DNA of 64,000 nt, taken from an uncultured Arenicella sp. Lineage in GTDB: Bacteria > Pseudomonadota > Gammaproteobacteria > Arenicellales > Arenicellaceae. Position 1 is the first letter of the stretch. Each line of letters opens with the position of its first letter. The stretch is from NCBI GenBank assembly GCA_938045295.1, contig CALINO010000004.1, forward strand, positions 29,623 to 93,622, in the 5' to 3' direction. Position numbers and translations under genes: made by a program. The notes beneath the pieces were generated by a model. It was not told the DNA's origin and searched no databases. It saw only the letters and a program-made list of their open reading frames with translations. Shown here piece by piece: positions 37,788 to 48,363 of the stretch.

Positions 37788-39239
37788 TTGGAGAAAAAAA
37801 TGGCAAAGTATGAAGCAAACTTAGTGGTGATTGGTGCCGGTTCTGGCGGTTTAGTGGCGTCATTGATTGCCGCCGCCGTGAAAGCAAAAGTGATTTTGAT
37901 TGAGCGCGATAAAATGGGCGGTGATTGTTTGAACACCGGTTGCGTGCCAAGCAAGGCGCTGCTGCGTTCAGCCAAGGTGGCTAATTATATGAGCCGAGCG
38001 GAAGAGTTCGGCATAGAGTCGGTGGAGGTTAAACCCGTATTTAAAAACGTAATGCAACGTGTGCAAGACGTGATTAAAACCATTGAACCGCACGATTCGG
38101 TAGAGCGTTTTACCGGTTTGGGTGTTGAGTGCGTGCAAGGTGAAGCCGAAATTATTGACCCGCACACAGTAAAAGTCGGCGAGCGAACAATTAGTACGAA
38201 AAGCATTATTATTTCCACCGGTGCTCGCCCTTTTGTGCCGCCGATCGAAGGCTTAGACACCATTCACTATTTAACCTCTGATGATGTTTGGCAGCTCGAT
38301 GAATTGCCGAAGCGTTTAGTAGTGTTGGGCGGCGGGCCTATTGGTTGTGAGCTGAGTCAGGCGTTTTCTAAGCTTGGATCTGACGTGACCATGGTGGAAA
38401 TGATGGATCAACTCATGGGGCGTGAAGATCAAGACGTTGCGCAACACATCACGGCCAAGTTTGAAAAAGAAGGCATTAATGTGCTGACTCAACATAAGGC
38501 GGTGAAGTTTGTTGAGCAGGACGGCCAAAAAGTGCTGCATTGCGAGTCTCCAGAAGGCGCCGTGCAAGTGCCGTTTGATCAAGTATTGATTGCGGTGGGT
38601 CGTAAACCCAATACCGACCAGATGCCATTGCAAGAACTTGGTATTAAACTGCGCCGCAATGGCACCATTGAAACCGACGAGTATTTACGCACAGCCGTGC
38701 CTAATATTTTTGCCTGCGGTGATGTTACTGGCCCATATCAATTTACTCATACGGCATCGCACCAAGCCTGGTACGCCACGGTCAATGCGCTGTTTGGTTT
38801 TGCTAGAAAGTTTAAGGTTGATTACCGAGTCATACCTTGGGCCACATTCACCATGCCAGAAGTAGCCAGAGTGGGTATTAGCGAGCGTGAAGCCAAAGAA
38901 CAAAAACTCGACTATCAAGTTACCAAATATGGCATTGACGACCTTGATCGAGCCATTGCGGATGGTGAAGCGCACGGTTTCGTAAAAGTGATTACGCCCA
39001 CCGGTAAAGACACCATTTTAGGCGTGACCATTGTCGGGCATCATGCTGGCGATTTGATTTCAGAGTATGTGTTGGCAATGAAGTACAAGTTAGGCCTAAA
39101 CAAAATTTTAGGCACCATTCATTTGTATCCAAGCTTGGCTGAAGCCAATAAGTTCGTGGCCGGTGTGTGGAAGCGTGAAAACCAACCTCACGGTTTGCTT
39201 AAATGGGTGCAAAAATTTCATGCTTGGCGGCGCGGCTAA
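37788..39239 (+). CDS. FAD-dependent disulfide oxidoreductase, mercuric reductase-like, no HMA domain
   Basis: VIGAGSGGLVASLIAA, GGDCLNTGCVPSKALL redox motif, GGGPIGCELSQAF, IFACGDVTG. Confidence 0.9.
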   Translation: MEKKMAKYEANLVVIGAGSGGLVASLIAAAVKAKVILIERDKMGGDCLNTGCVPSKALLRSAKVANYMSRAEEFGIESVEVKPVFKNVMQRVQDVIKTIEPHDSVERFTGLGVECVQGEAEIIDPHTVKVGERTISTKSIIISTGARPFVPPIEGLDTIHYLTSDDVWQLDELPKRLVVLGGGPIGCELSQAFSKLGSDVTMVEMMDQLMGREDQDVAQHITAKFEKEGINVLTQHKAVKFVEQDGQKVLHCESPEGAVQVPFDQVLIAVGRKPNTDQMPLQELGIKLRRNGTIETDEYLRTAVPNIFACGDVTGPYQFTHTASHQAWYATVNALFGFARKFKVDYRVIPWATFTMPEVARVGISEREAKEQKLDYQVTKYGIDDLDRAIADGEAHGFVKVITPTGKDTILGVTIVGHHAGDLISEYVLAMKYKLGLNKILGTIHLYPSLAEANKFVAGVWKRENQPHGLLKWVQKFHAWRRG

Positions 39240-39270
39240 CAGACAACCTATTTAGGTTAACGGTAAGATT

Positions 39271-40086
39271 ATGATTAATTTAATTAAAATTTCAGTCAGT
39301 TTTCTTTTGTTGTTTTCACTCGCCGCGCATGCCGCGCCGAGCTCTGACGCTTGGGAGATTTGGCAAGCGAGCAATGACAGTGATGATCGCAGCATTTCAC
39401 ATAAAGCTTGGCAGGAAGTACTCAATGCATACTTAAGTGATAATGAGCCAGATGGCGTGAATCGTTTTGCTTACGGTGGCGTTTCAGCCGATGATAAAAA
39501 GAAGCTTGAGGCGTATCTTGATGCCTTAAGTAAAGTAGACCCAAGATTATTTAATCGAGATCAACAATTTGCCTATTGGGTGAATCTTTATAACGCGTTG
39601 ACGGTTAATTTGGTGATTGATGAATACCCAGTTAAATCAATCAGAAAAATTCGATTTTTGACCTCACCGTTGGGTCCTTGGGACAAATCATTGATTAAAG
39701 TAGCGGGCATTAAATTGACGCTTAATGATATTGAGCACCGTATTCTCAGACCCATTTGGAACGACCCTCGCATTCATTTTGCGGTAAATTGCGCGAGTAT
39801 TGGCTGCCCAAATTTACAAAAGCAGGCATTTACCGCCGATAACTCAGAAGATTTATTGGAGCAAGCGGCGGATGAGTTTATTAATCACTCGCGCGGTATT
39901 GAGCGCCAAGGTGAGCAATTAGTTCTGTCGAGCATTTTTGACTGGTATGGGGGCGATTTTGGTGACAATCAGGAGCAAATGGTCGGCTACTTTGAAGACT
40001 ATTTAGCGCCAGAAAACCAAGCTAAAGTGCAGAACTATCGCGAAATTGAGTTTCAATACGATTGGTCACTTAATGAAAAGCAATAA
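39271..40086 (+). CDS. exported DUF547 family protein
   Basis: Signal peptide; FAYWVNLYNALTVNLVIDEYP, IHFAVNCASIGCPNLQKQAFTADN. Confidence 0.87.
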   Translation: MINLIKISVSFLLLFSLAAHAAPSSDAWEIWQASNDSDDRSISHKAWQEVLNAYLSDNEPDGVNRFAYGGVSADDKKKLEAYLDALSKVDPRLFNRDQQFAYWVNLYNALTVNLVIDEYPVKSIRKIRFLTSPLGPWDKSLIKVAGIKLTLNDIEHRILRPIWNDPRIHFAVNCASIGCPNLQKQAFTADNSEDLLEQAADEFINHSRGIERQGEQLVLSSIFDWYGGDFGDNQEQMVGYFEDYLAPENQAKVQNYREIEFQYDWSLNEKQ

Positions 40087-40253
40087 AAATAGTATTTAAA
40101 ATCAATAGTATGGTTGTTGTTTTTTACCTGCAAGTATTGGTTTGCTGATTCTGTATTTACCATTTTGCTCAGTAGCGTATAATAATATTCGTTAGGGTTG
40201 ATTGCACTTTGTGTGCGCTATGCCTTTGTTTTTTTTGGTTGTCGGGGGTTGAA

Positions 40254-41099
40254 ATGAGTAAAAAAACAATAATGAAGTCGGTGACTACTGGTCTGGTAGT
40301 TTGTTCTTTTGTGCTAGGCAGTGCTCTTTTTTCACACGCCAGCCTTGTTCTTGCGGCACCAAAGGCAAAAGAAATTTCATTTTGGAATGACAGTGAAGAA
40401 AGCAGTCAGTTCGATGTCGATCACTCAAAGTGGAGTGAGTTTTTACAGAAGTACATCGATGCGGAGCACCCTTCGGGCGTTGCGCGTTTTGATTACGCGG
40501 CCGTTACCGCGGAAGATAAGGAAGGGCTGCAACAATATTTGGAATATGTTCAGCAATACGACCCACGACAGCTGTCAAAAGCCAGTCAGAAAGCCTATTG
40601 GCTGAATCTTTTTAATGCCGGGCTTATTAGCCAAGTATTAACGTCAGAACCGGAAGGTTCCATCAAAGACATTAGTAGCCGTGTGTTGTGGCGTAAAAAA
40701 CGCTTTTATATTGCCATGCAAAAAATGTCTTTAGATGATGTTGAGCATGGTGTGTTGCGGCCAATATTTAAAGACCCTAGAGTGCATTTTTGTTTGTCAG
40801 GCGGCACCATTGGTTCGGCCAATATCATGCCCAAAGCGTTCACCGCTGACAATGTTGAAGACATGCTGGAGATTGGTGTGCGCAGTTTTCTCAATCACCC
40901 GCGGGCCGTGTCGTTTGATGGTGATGAGTTAGTGCTTTCAAGTATTTTTAAGTGGTATCGAACCGACTTCGGTAGCAATATGGATGAAGTGAAGCAATTT
41001 ATTTCTCAGTACTTAAACCAAGAATCTGTGCAACTGGTTAATCAAGCCAGCCGTGTTCGTTATCAATACGACTGGAGTTTGAATCAGCCAGAAGGGTAG
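40254..41099 (+). CDS. exported DUF547 family protein (tandem paralog)
   Basis: Same motifs in diverged form (KAYWLNLFNAGLISQVL, VHFCLSGGTIGSANIMPKAFTADNVEDML). Likely start MSKKTIMKSV at 40254. Confidence 0.85.
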   Translation: MSKKTIMKSVTTGLVVCSFVLGSALFSHASLVLAAPKAKEISFWNDSEESSQFDVDHSKWSEFLQKYIDAEHPSGVARFDYAAVTAEDKEGLQQYLEYVQQYDPRQLSKASQKAYWLNLFNAGLISQVLTSEPEGSIKDISSRVLWRKKRFYIAMQKMSLDDVEHGVLRPIFKDPRVHFCLSGGTIGSANIMPKAFTADNVEDMLEIGVRSFLNHPRAVSFDGDELVLSSIFKWYRTDFGSNMDEVKQFISQYLNQESVQLVNQASRVRYQYDWSLNQPEG

Positions 41100-41244
41100 C
41101 AAAAAGCTAAGACTCGGCTAAAGAGCGCTTTTAGTCATCTAAATAGATGCGAATTAACGCAATTTCTACATTATTTCTATAGTTTATTCACAAGCTTAGA
41201 ATTAGAATTGCCCTCCCAAAATTAATTTCATATTGACTACTGTT

Positions 41245-41754
41245 ATGAGTAACGTATTTGTCGCCGTTTTAATGGGTTCTGATTCTGATCTACCAGTGAT
41301 GCAAAGCACGCTGGATACGCTTGATTCATTGAACATTAACTGGGAGGTGAAAGTAACCTCTGCCCACCGTACTCCTGCTGCTACGCACGAGTATGTGACT
41401 ACCGCTGAACAACGCGGTTGCCGCGTGTTTATCTGTGCTGCAGGTTTAGCCGCGCATTTAGCGGGCGCGGTTGCCGGTATTACTACCCGCCCGGTTATTG
41501 GTGTGCCTATTGATGGTGGCCCATTGAAAGGTCAAGACTCTTTATTGTCTACCGTGATGATGCCTGGTGGCGTGCCTGTTGCAACGGTTGCTATTGGTAA
41601 AGCCGGTGCCAAGAATGCTGCGTATTTAGCAGCACAAATCATTGGTGTTGGTGATGATGCCGTAGCCGAGCGTGTTAAAGCTGATCGTCAAGCCAATGCT
41701 GAAGCGGTTATTGCTAAAGACGCCGCCTTACAAGAAAAGTTAGGCCGTGCCTAA
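41245..41754 (+). CDS. purE: 5-(carboxyamino)imidazole ribonucleotide mutase
   Basis: VAVLMGSDSDLPVMQ, VTSAHRTPAATHEY, CAAGLAAHLAGAVAGITTRPVIGVP. Confidence 0.95.
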   Translation: MSNVFVAVLMGSDSDLPVMQSTLDTLDSLNINWEVKVTSAHRTPAATHEYVTTAEQRGCRVFICAAGLAAHLAGAVAGITTRPVIGVPIDGGPLKGQDSLLSTVMMPGGVPVATVAIGKAGAKNAAYLAAQIIGVGDDAVAERVKADRQANAEAVIAKDAALQEKLGRA

Positions 41755-41808
41755 CAGCCGCAAACGTTTAACATTTGAACGTTAAGGCTCATAGGTCTGA
41801 TTAGTCTT

Positions 41809-42384
41809 ATGTCGTCAGAGTCACCCTTTGACCTCTGGGATAATGAGCTTGATAACGCCGTCAGTGCATTACGCGCTGGCGGCGTTATTGCTTACCCCAC
41901 GGAATATTGTTTTGGTTTGGGCTGTGACCCGAGAAACCAACAAGCCGTAGAAAAGTTATTAACCATAAAAGGGCGCAGCGCTGAGCAAGGCGTAATACTC
42001 ATCGCGGGTGATTTGCCTCAAGTCGCTTGCTATGCTGACCTTGAGAAAGTACCTGATTTATCTGTGGTTACCGACAGTTGGCCGGGGTCAAATACCTGGT
42101 TGTTGCCGGCCTTAGAACAAACCCCTAGATTCATTCGCGGAAAGCATTCCAGTATTGCCATGCGCATTCCCAAACATGACTTTTGTTTGGCCATGTTAGC
42201 GCAGTTTGGCCACCCCATTGTGTCTACCAGCGCCAATCGCTCTGGTGAAAAAGAGCACCTTTGCGCTGATACCGTTCGCAGTGAGATGGCGCAGGAATGC
42301 GATTATATTGTGGATGTTGCCGTAGGCGGGGCGAAGCGTGCATCCTGTATTCGTGATGCCATTACTGGAGAAATTCTTAGATAA
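41809..42384 (+). CDS. tsaC: threonylcarbamoyl-AMP synthase (Sua5/YciO/YrdC family)
   Basis: [53 protein letters not shown]. Confidence 0.92.
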   Translation: MSSESPFDLWDNELDNAVSALRAGGVIAYPTEYCFGLGCDPRNQQAVEKLLTIKGRSAEQGVILIAGDLPQVACYADLEKVPDLSVVTDSWPGSNTWLLPALEQTPRFIRGKHSSIAMRIPKHDFCLAMLAQFGHPIVSTSANRSGEKEHLCADTVRSEMAQECDYIVDVAVGGAKRASCIRDAITGEILR

Positions 42385-42385
42385 T

Positions 42386-43303
42386 ATGAGCGATGTCAAT
42401 GATTGGCGCGAGCGCGTCTCGAGCTATCTCACCTCTTTGCAAGACTCTATCTGTAAGGCATTAAGCGACATAGATGGCTCGACGTTTGTTGAAGATGCGT
42501 GGCAACACACCAATGGTTCCGGTGGTGGCCGAACTCGTGTGTTATCCGGTGGGGCGGTCATTGAAAAAGGCGGCGTGAACTTTTCTCACGTACTGGGCGA
42601 TCAGTTGCCAGCGGCCGCCACCAATAAGCGGCCTGAATTGGTGGGCAAAAATTTTGAGGCAATGGGTGTTTCTGTGGTCATTCACCCGCGTAACCCTCAT
42701 GCCCCAACTTCGCACATGAATGTGCGCTTCTTTATTGCGGGCACCGACACCGATAACCCCGTTTGGTGGTTTGGTGGTGGCTTTGATATGACGCCATATT
42801 ACGGGTATTCACAAGACGCCGTGCATTGGCATCAATGCGCTTATGACGCCTGCCAGCCTTTTGGTAATGAGTTGCATTCTAAGTATAAAAAATGGTGCGA
42901 CGATTATTTTTCATTGCCGCATCGGGGCGAGCAGCGTGGCATTGGTGGTTTGTTTTTTGATGACCTGAATGAGTTGGGTTTTGAGCAAAGCTTTGATTTT
43001 ATGCAAAGTGTGGGCAACCATTATTTAATTGCCTACGCGCCCATTTTAGAACGTCGTAAAGACGCGCCATTTACTCAAGCTCAGCGCGATTGGCAGTTGC
43101 TCAGAAGAGGGCGCTATGTGGAGTTTAATTTGGTGTTTGACCGAGGCACGTTGTTTGGTTTGCAGTCTGGCGGTAGAACCGAGTCTATTTTGATGTCAAT
43201 GCCGCCATTAGTGGCCTGGCAATATCAAGCCGACCCTGACAATGGTTCGCCTGAGGCGCAACTTTTGTCAGACTACCTCGTCGTTAAGGACTGGCTAAAA
43301 TGA
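42386..43303 (+). CDS. hemF: oxygen-dependent coproporphyrinogen III oxidase
   Basis: [61 protein letters not shown]-like. ATG at 42386. Confidence 0.96.
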   Translation: MSDVNDWRERVSSYLTSLQDSICKALSDIDGSTFVEDAWQHTNGSGGGRTRVLSGGAVIEKGGVNFSHVLGDQLPAAATNKRPELVGKNFEAMGVSVVIHPRNPHAPTSHMNVRFFIAGTDTDNPVWWFGGGFDMTPYYGYSQDAVHWHQCAYDACQPFGNELHSKYKKWCDDYFSLPHRGEQRGIGGLFFDDLNELGFEQSFDFMQSVGNHYLIAYAPILERRKDAPFTQAQRDWQLLRRGRYVEFNLVFDRGTLFGLQSGGRTESILMSMPPLVAWQYQADPDNGSPEAQLLSDYLVVKDWLK

Positions 43304-44571
43304 TTCATTTATACCGCTTACTATTAAACCTTGCGATACCGTTTGGTTTAGTCAGTTTGTGTTTAAGGGGCTTTCGCAATACCGCGTATTGGCAGCGTTG
43401 GCCCGAACGGTTTGGTTTTGCCAATCAAAGCATAAAAGACAATGCGCCTTATGATTTGTGGGTGCATGCGGTGTCGGTGGGTGAAGCTCGAGCCGCCGCG
43501 CCATTATTACTCCGGCTAATTCAAGAAACGCCGGACATTAATATTTTAGTCACCACCACCACGCCAACCGGTTCGGCAATGGTGAAGATGATGTTAAGCG
43601 ACAAGGTGGCGCATTGTTATTTCCCCTACGATTTAAATTGGGCAATGAAACGGTTTGTGAACGTGGTAAAAGCCAACAAAGTATTGGTGATGGAAACCGA
43701 GATTTGGCCTAATATGATTAATGCCGTTCGAGCATCTGGTGCCACACTGGTGTACACCAATGTGCGGCTTTCAGAACGTTCATACGCTGGCTACGCTAGG
43801 TTCTCTAAGTTTGTTAAAGCCACGTTAGAGCAAGTGGATCTGTTTGCGGTTCAAGGTAAAACAGATGCTAAGCATTTAAGCCTATTGGGCGTGTCAGAAG
43901 AAAAAATTGTTGAAACTGGCAGCATTAAGTTTGATGTGAATGTGGCTCCGAGTCTACGTGAATCGGCTGAGGTCATGCGTCGTCAGCTTGGCCAAGACCG
44001 CCTTATTTGGATTGCGGGTAGCACCCGAGAAGGCGAAGAAAGTAAAGTGCTGGCCGCCTACAAGCAATTAAAAAAACAATTCCCAAGCTTGTTGCTAATC
44101 TTAGTGCCGCGCCACCCAGAGCGCTTTGATTATATGGCGCGCAAGATACAGCGCCGAGACTTGGTGTGCGTACGGCGCACCGACAATGTGGTTGAAATAG
44201 ACAGTAACGTGGATGTTTATTTGGGCGATACAATGGGCGAATTAAGCTTAATGTATGCCTGTTCCGACGTGGCGTTTGTGGGGGGCAGTTTAGAGCCTTT
44301 TGGTGGTCAAAATATTTTAGAACCCTGCGCTTTAGGGGTGCCGGTTGTGTTTGGCCCTCACATGTTTAATTTTCCAGACATCAGCCGTTGGACCATTAAA
44401 GAAGGAGCCGGAAAAATGGTTCGTAATACCGACGAGCTGACAACGGTGGTTGGTGAGTTGCTTTCTAATCCGAGCTTACGTGATGACATGGGCAATAAGG
44501 GCGTTACCTTTATTGATGCACACAGAGGCGCCTTAGAGAAAAATCACCAGCTGATAAAACGATTATCTTAG
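43300..44571 (+). CDS. waaA: 3-deoxy-D-manno-octulosonic acid (Kdo) transferase
   Basis: [51 protein letters not shown]; overlaps the hemF stop. Confidence 0.95.
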   Translation: MIHLYRLLLNLAIPFGLVSLCLRGFRNTAYWQRWPERFGFANQSIKDNAPYDLWVHAVSVGEARAAAPLLLRLIQETPDINILVTTTTPTGSAMVKMMLSDKVAHCYFPYDLNWAMKRFVNVVKANKVLVMETEIWPNMINAVRASGATLVYTNVRLSERSYAGYARFSKFVKATLEQVDLFAVQGKTDAKHLSLLGVSEEKIVETGSIKFDVNVAPSLRESAEVMRRQLGQDRLIWIAGSTREGEESKVLAAYKQLKKQFPSLLLILVPRHPERFDYMARKIQRRDLVCVRRTDNVVEIDSNVDVYLGDTMGELSLMYACSDVAFVGGSLEPFGGQNILEPCALGVPVVFGPHMFNFPDISRWTIKEGAGKMVRNTDELTTVVGELLSNPSLRDDMGNKGVTFIDAHRGALEKNHQLIKRLS

Positions 44572-44660
44572 CGTTTGAAAATAATCGAACGCCCCATCCA
44601 AATTATAAAATAAGCCAATTATATTGGTTTATAGCCAGCCGCTAGCTTTGTCTTCTTAGT

Positions 44661-45545
44661 TTAGCGATCCGAATTCTCCAACGCTAAAGACGCTATTATT
44701 TGTTCTATGGCGGCTTTGCGCGCGGTGGTTTTGCGCCAAACCAAGCCGATTGTTCGCGTGGGCGCAGGAGCTTTGAAAGGGATGTACGCAATGTTGTCTT
44801 CGGTGCGGTCAATCGCAATTTTAGGCATTAAGGTGATGCCAGTGCCGGCTTTTACCATTTGCCGCAGCGTTTCTAAGCTGGTGGCCTTGAAATCCATTTC
44901 TTGCGCCATGCCATGAAGCTGGCATATGTCGAGTGCTTGATCGCGCATGCAGTGCCCCTCTTCGAGTAATAGCAATGCATGGGCGCCCAAAGTGTGTTGT
45001 TCAATGTGCGTTAACTGGTTTAATTCGTGATCGATGGGCGTGGCCAGCATGAACTCATCATCAAACAACGGTTGACTCATCAACAGGTCGTCGTGCACCG
45101 GTAAGGCAAGTAATGCCGCATCAATTTGGCCGTGGCGTAGCTTTTCTAAAAGCTCGAAGGTTTTTTCTTCGATTAGAATTAAACGTAATTTCGGCATTAA
45201 CTCCTTTACGTTCGGTACCAGCTTGGGAAACACATAGCTGGCCAGAGTGGGAAATGCGCCCAACCTGAATGTGCCTGACATCGGGTCGCAACTGCTCTGA
45301 GCTATGTCGTTTATGGTGTCAATTTCATGCAGAATGCGGCGCGCTACCCCGGCAATTTGTTGGCCAACGTCGGTCAACATGACACGCCGATTGGTGCGCT
45401 CAAACAAAGTGATGCCAAGTTGGCGCTCCATTTTTTTTATTTGCCCGCTCAGCGTGGGTTGGCTGACATAACACTGCTCGGCGGCTTTACCAAAGTGTTC
45501 TAGTTCGGCAACCGCAAGAAAGTATTGAAGATCTTTTAGATTCAT
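44661..45545 (-). CDS. oxyR: LysR-family peroxide regulator
   Basis: MNLKDLQYFLAVAELEHFGKAAEQCYVSQPTLSGQIKKMERQLG; LLEEGHCMRDQALDIC redox-Cys motif; divergent from katG. Confidence 0.92.
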   Translation of the reverse strand: MNLKDLQYFLAVAELEHFGKAAEQCYVSQPTLSGQIKKMERQLGITLFERTNRRVMLTDVGQQIAGVARRILHEIDTINDIAQSSCDPMSGTFRLGAFPTLASYVFPKLVPNVKELMPKLRLILIEEKTFELLEKLRHGQIDAALLALPVHDDLLMSQPLFDDEFMLATPIDHELNQLTHIEQHTLGAHALLLLEEGHCMRDQALDICQLHGMAQEMDFKATSLETLRQMVKAGTGITLMPKIAIDRTEDNIAYIPFKAPAPTRTIGLVWRKTTARKAAIEQIIASLALENSDR

Positions 45546-45796
45546 GGTGGTTAAAGTGGCTAACGGTATTTTCGTTTTTTCCTATCAATGCTATAGAAAT
45601 AAACGATTTGTTTTAGTTAATACTTATCATTATAGTTTTTTCAATAGGAATTAGCGATAACTGAATGGAGCATCACATAACAGTGATATGCGCTTGTTCC
45701 CAATACACACTTCAACAACAGCCTGGAACGTTGAAGAGAATAGGCCAGTTGAGCCCCACTGACACAGGCTTAATTGACCAACTACCGACCTAACTA

Positions 45797-48091
45797 ATGG
45801 TGAAAACTATGAAAATAAGCAAACGATTAAGAAGAGCCGCCTTATTCGGTGTGTGCTCAAGTATGCTGTGTTCCTTTACAGCATTTTCTGAAACCTCATC
45901 AAGCGTCAGCAAACCTAAGGGCGCTATTGGCAGTGATAATGTTCATGCCGGTAAAGCCAAATCCAATCAATTTTGGTGGCCAGATCAATTAGATTTGTCT
46001 TCATTGCGTGACCACGATGCACGCTCCAACCCGTTTGGTGATGATTTCAATTACGCCAAAGAGTTCGCCAAACTCGATATGGCCGAAGTGAAAACACAAT
46101 TAAATGAGCTTCTAACAACCTCACAAGACTGGTGGCCTGCCGATTTTGGTAATTATGGGCCGTTTTTTATTCGTATGTCATGGCACAGTGCTGGCACCTA
46201 TCGCACCTTAGACGGTCGCGGTGGCGGTGACGGCGGGCAAATGCGCTTTAATCCATTGAACAGCTGGCCGGATAACGGCAATCTAGACAAGGCTCGCCGA
46301 TTGCTGTGGCCCATTAAACAGAAATATGGCCGTGCCTTATCATGGGGTGATTTAATGATTCTTGCGGGCAATGTGTCGCTAGAGAATATGGGTTTTAAAA
46401 CCTACGGTTTTGCCGCAGGCCGCCATGATGATTGGGAGCCGGATTTAGTCTATTGGGGGCCAGAAGTTGAAATGCTCGCCAGTGACCGCCGTGGTAAAGG
46501 CGGTAAACTTAAGCGGCCATTAGGTGCGGCTCACATGGGGTTGATCTATGTAAACCCAGAAGGCCCAATGGGCAAACCTGACCCCGTAGCATCTGCGAAA
46601 AACATTCGAGAAGCGTTTGGCCGCATGGCCATGAATGACGAAGAAACCGTGGCGTTGGTTGCCGGTGGTCATACCTTCGGCAAAATGCACGGTGCGCATA
46701 AGGTAGGCAAGTGCGTTGGCCGTGAACCCGGTGCGGCGGCTCTTGAAGAGCAGGGCTTGGGTTGGAAAAACAAATGCGGTAAAGGGCATTCTGAAGACAC
46801 GGTTACCAGTGGCTTGGAAGGCGCTTGGACACAAGCCCCCACGCGTTGGACCACGCTCTATCTTTCAAACTTATTAAATATGGAGTGGAAAGAGTCACGC
46901 AGCCCAGCCGGTGCCATTCAATGGATACCCAGCGATGAGTCATTACACAACTCAGTGCCCGATGCGCACGTTAAAGGTAAAACTAACCCGCCAGTCATGA
47001 CCACGGCTGACTTGGCGCTGAAGTTTGACCCTGAGTATAAAAAAATTGCGGAACGCTTTTTGGCCGACCCAGAAGAGTATCGTTTAGCGTTTGCTAAAGC
47101 GTGGTACAAACTCACACATCGAGATATGGGGCCTAGATCACGTTACTTAGGTGATGACATTCCCAGTGAGGAGTTGATTTGGCAAGACCCAGTGCCGGCG
47201 GCGGATTATCAAACCGTTAGCCAGCGTGATGCAAAGAACCTGAAAAAGAAAATTCTAGCATCTGGGTTAACCGTGCCTGAGTTGGTACGTACGGCTTGGG
47301 CATCGGCGTCCAGTTTCCGCGCCAGTGACATGCGTGGTGGTGCTAATGGCGGGCGCTTATTACTAGAGCCGCAAAAAAATTGGCAAGTGAATAACCCGGC
47401 TGAACTGACAAAGGTAGCCGCAGCGCTAAACGAAATTCAGCAAGACTTTAATCAGTCATCTGGCCGTAAGCAGATTTCAATGGCCGACTTAATCGTGTTA
47501 GGCGGCGCGGCAGCGATTGAAAAAGCCGCGGCGGATGCGGGCGTCGATGTTGATGTTCCGTTTTCAGCTGGGCGTACTGATGCCACGCAAGCACAAACCG
47601 ACGTTGTTTCTTTTGATTTGCTAAAACCAACGGCCGATGCGTTTCGTAACTACTACAACGTAAATAGCAGTTATCGTTCGCCTACTGAAATGCTGGTTGA
47701 TAAAGCCGACCAACTCAGCCTAACGGTGCCTGAAATGACGGTGCTGCTGGGTGGTATGCGTTCTTTAGGCGCTAATGCCGATGGGTCTAACCTGGGTGTA
47801 TTAACGGCGCAGCCTGGCACTCTAAGTAATGACTTCTTTGTTAACTTGCTGGATATGTCTACCAAATGGCGTAAAACAGACCGTGGTGATGTGTATCAAG
47901 GGCTTGACCGCAGCACTGGCGATTTGAAGTACACGGCCACCCCTGTTGATTTGGTGTTTGGTTCAAACTCAGAGTTGCGTGCCATTGCCGAGGTGTATGC
48001 GTTCGACGGTTCGAAACAGAAGTTTGTTTCTGACTTTGTCAACGCTTGGGTAAAAGTGATGCAGCTAGACCGCTTTGACCTTGGTTCTTAA
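45797..48091 (+). CDS. katG: catalase-peroxidase with N-terminal signal peptide
   Basis: [36 protein letters not shown]-terminal peroxidase domain; N-terminus [28 protein letters not shown] looks like a Sec signal. Confidence 0.95.
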   Translation: MVKTMKISKRLRRAALFGVCSSMLCSFTAFSETSSSVSKPKGAIGSDNVHAGKAKSNQFWWPDQLDLSSLRDHDARSNPFGDDFNYAKEFAKLDMAEVKTQLNELLTTSQDWWPADFGNYGPFFIRMSWHSAGTYRTLDGRGGGDGGQMRFNPLNSWPDNGNLDKARRLLWPIKQKYGRALSWGDLMILAGNVSLENMGFKTYGFAAGRHDDWEPDLVYWGPEVEMLASDRRGKGGKLKRPLGAAHMGLIYVNPEGPMGKPDPVASAKNIREAFGRMAMNDEETVALVAGGHTFGKMHGAHKVGKCVGREPGAAALEEQGLGWKNKCGKGHSEDTVTSGLEGAWTQAPTRWTTLYLSNLLNMEWKESRSPAGAIQWIPSDESLHNSVPDAHVKGKTNPPVMTTADLALKFDPEYKKIAERFLADPEEYRLAFAKAWYKLTHRDMGPRSRYLGDDIPSEELIWQDPVPAADYQTVSQRDAKNLKKKILASGLTVPELVRTAWASASSFRASDMRGGANGGRLLLEPQKNWQVNNPAELTKVAAALNEIQQDFNQSSGRKQISMADLIVLGGAAAIEKAAADAGVDVDVPFSAGRTDATQAQTDVVSFDLLKPTADAFRNYYNVNSSYRSPTEMLVDKADQLSLTVPEMTVLLGGMRSLGANADGSNLGVLTAQPGTLSNDFFVNLLDMSTKWRKTDRGDVYQGLDRSTGDLKYTATPVDLVFGSNSELRAIAEVYAFDGSKQKFVSDFVNAWVKVMQLDRFDLGS

Positions 48092-48140
48092 GTCACATTT
48101 AACCGTGTAAGCTGTAGGCCGCGAGTTTAAGCGGTGATAC

Positions 48141-48180
48141 AAAAAGCGCCACCAGCACGTTGTTGTTTGTGGCGTTTTTT
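48141..48180 (+). terminator. likely intrinsic terminator of katG
   Basis: aaaaagcgccac...gtggcgtttttttgt hairpin with T-run. Confidence 0.65.
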
Positions 48181-48363
48181 TGTGGATTTTTTTTGTTGGA
48201 TTCAAGGTGCTGAAGAGAAAAATTAAACACAGCGCATCGTCATTTTTTTGCACTTACACCGTTCTATTTCTAGTGGGTGCTAAAATTGTCATGAAGCAGT
48301 GCTTTATGCCGTACTATCAGTGCGGCACGCTGTTTAATTTAATCGTCAGTCAAGGTATTAACA

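Noticed and set aside
37670-38633. Several 60-105 aa minus-strand ORFs across the TVP38/MerA-like genes
   Set aside because: Overlap confident plus-strand genes in full; no RBS or conserved motif.
41245-42384. purE not followed by purK as a novel arrangement
   Set aside because: purK may simply lie elsewhere; gene order alone is not evidence of novelty.
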